Positions 34,734 to 34,940 of a stretch of DNA of 34,940 nt are shown here, piece after piece. The DNA is from CAG-791 sp963658695. GTDB taxonomy: Bacteria > Bacillota > Clostridia > Lachnospirales > Lachnospiraceae. Within the stretch, counting starts at the first letter, position 1. Each line of letters starts with the position of its first letter. The notes below the pieces were generated by a model that was not told where the DNA came from, ran no database searches, and saw only the letters and a list, made by a program, of their open reading frames with translations. The stretch is taken from the NCBI GenBank assembly GCA_963658695.1, contig CAVKRN010000021.1:1-34940 (forward strand). Direction: 5' to 3'. The position numbers and the translations under genes are program-made.

Positions 34734-34776
34734 CCATTGTAAAGGTTATGTGTACTAGGGAAGTATAGCATATTAG

Positions 34777-34811
34777 CGGGCAGAGTCGCTCCGCGTCTTG
34801 CCCGCACCGCA
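34777..34811. repeat. 35-bp GC-rich repeat, copy 1
   Basis: It begins CGGGCAGAGTCGCTCC and ends TTGCCCGCACCGCA; CGGGCA and TGCCCG within it can pair. It differs in one base from the copy 129 bp further on. Confidence 0.8.
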
Positions 34812-34816
34812 CACGA

Positions 34817-34857
34817 AAAGGCCCTACCTGGCAAGCTTGCTTGCCGGCAGGGCCTTT
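34817..34857. terminator. Strong hairpin, possible bidirectional terminator
   Basis: AAAGGCCCT (34817-34825) pairs with AGGGCCTTT (34849-34857), and GGCAAG (34830-34835) with CTTGCC (34840-34845). On the minus strand the stem ends in TTTTCG, so it could end a transcript entering from the right; on the plus strand the tail is TTTCTG. Confidence 0.5.
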
Positions 34858-34880
34858 CTGCCTTTCGCAGCAGACACTTC

Positions 34881-34896
34881 GAACGCTTTCGCGTTC
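34881..34896. repeat. Small hairpin between the 35-bp repeats
   Basis: GAACGC and GCGTTC form a six-bp stem with loop TTTC. It sits between the terminator-like hairpin and the second repeat copy. Confidence 0.5.
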
Positions 34897-34905
34897 TCAG
34901 TGCCC

Positions 34906-34940
34906 CGGGCAGAGTCGCTCCGCGCCTTGCCCGCACCGCA
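34906..34940. repeat. 35-bp GC-rich repeat, copy 2 (ends at window edge)
   Basis: It matches the copy at 34777-34811 in 34 of 35 positions, with C for T in the middle. Because the window ends here the repeat may extend further. Confidence 0.75.

Noticed and set aside
34752..34760. GTACTAGGG resembling the end of the palindromic element
   Set aside because: Nine matching bases with no second arm are too few to call a copy.
34637..34936. 99-codon minus-strand frame through the 35-bp repeats
   Set aside because: It is Arg-rich, repeats RARRGATLP because of the DNA repeat, and has no ribosome binding site.

Overview
The window reads as the chromosome of a low-GC-phylum Gram-positive anaerobe of the class Clostridia, most likely Lachnospiraceae, although the DNA itself is moderately GC-rich. 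The support is a Gram-positive PolC, the Firmicutes order pyrH-frr-uppS-cdsA-dxr-rseP-ispG-polC, strong AGGAGG-type ribosome binding sites, a QueT transporter, a DUF5722-like secreted protein and a TypA/MgtE/PBP1A set typical of that group. No plasmid, phage, insertion-sequence or CRISPR signature was found. One run of 10 Ns lies inside typA, so this is a draft or metagenomic assembly.

Layout, left to right; nearly everything is on the minus strand. 1-2027: a thioredoxin-reductase-like flavoprotein cut by the window edge, preceded by an iron-type alcohol dehydrogenase. 2090-4490: nudC and a Lon-like AAA+ ATPase without a protease domain. 4687-5982: enolase with its own promoter. 6095-7616: two adjacent, diverged HypB-type nickel-insertion GTPases with no hydrogenase gene in view, downstream of a tandem pair of identical tRNA-Glu(CTC) genes. 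8033-8198: a 166-bp exactly centred palindrome whose end supplies the stop codon of a secreted DUF5722-type protein (8195-9844). 9916-21249: the essential cluster pyrH, frr, uppS, cdsA, dxr, rseP, ispG, polC, which covers UMP synthesis, ribosome recycling, undecaprenyl and MEP isoprenoid synthesis, phospholipid synthesis, membrane proteolysis and replication. Its promoter is back to back with that of the plus-strand typA (21501-23339).

23611-28609: mgtE with an unusual leader (consensus-like promoter, tandem repeat, upstream ORF with an ideal ribosome binding site, flanking stem), yigZ, and a bifunctional PBP1A. 28772-29559: queT on the plus strand behind a long GC-rich structured leader. 29661-31112: a membrane-anchored coiled-coil protein of unknown function. 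31288-31360: tRNA-Thr(GGT) with promoter and terminator. 31764-34733: an MBOAT O-acyltransferase plus SGNH-like partner, probably a surface-polymer acetylation operon. The right edge carries two copies of a 35-bp GC-rich repeat around a strong hairpin.

Most genes are ordinary housekeeping. The places that merit follow-up are the mgtE leader, the queT leader, the palindromic element, the HypB pair, the Lon-like ATPase and the thioredoxin reductase that lacks the usual NADPH-site motifs.
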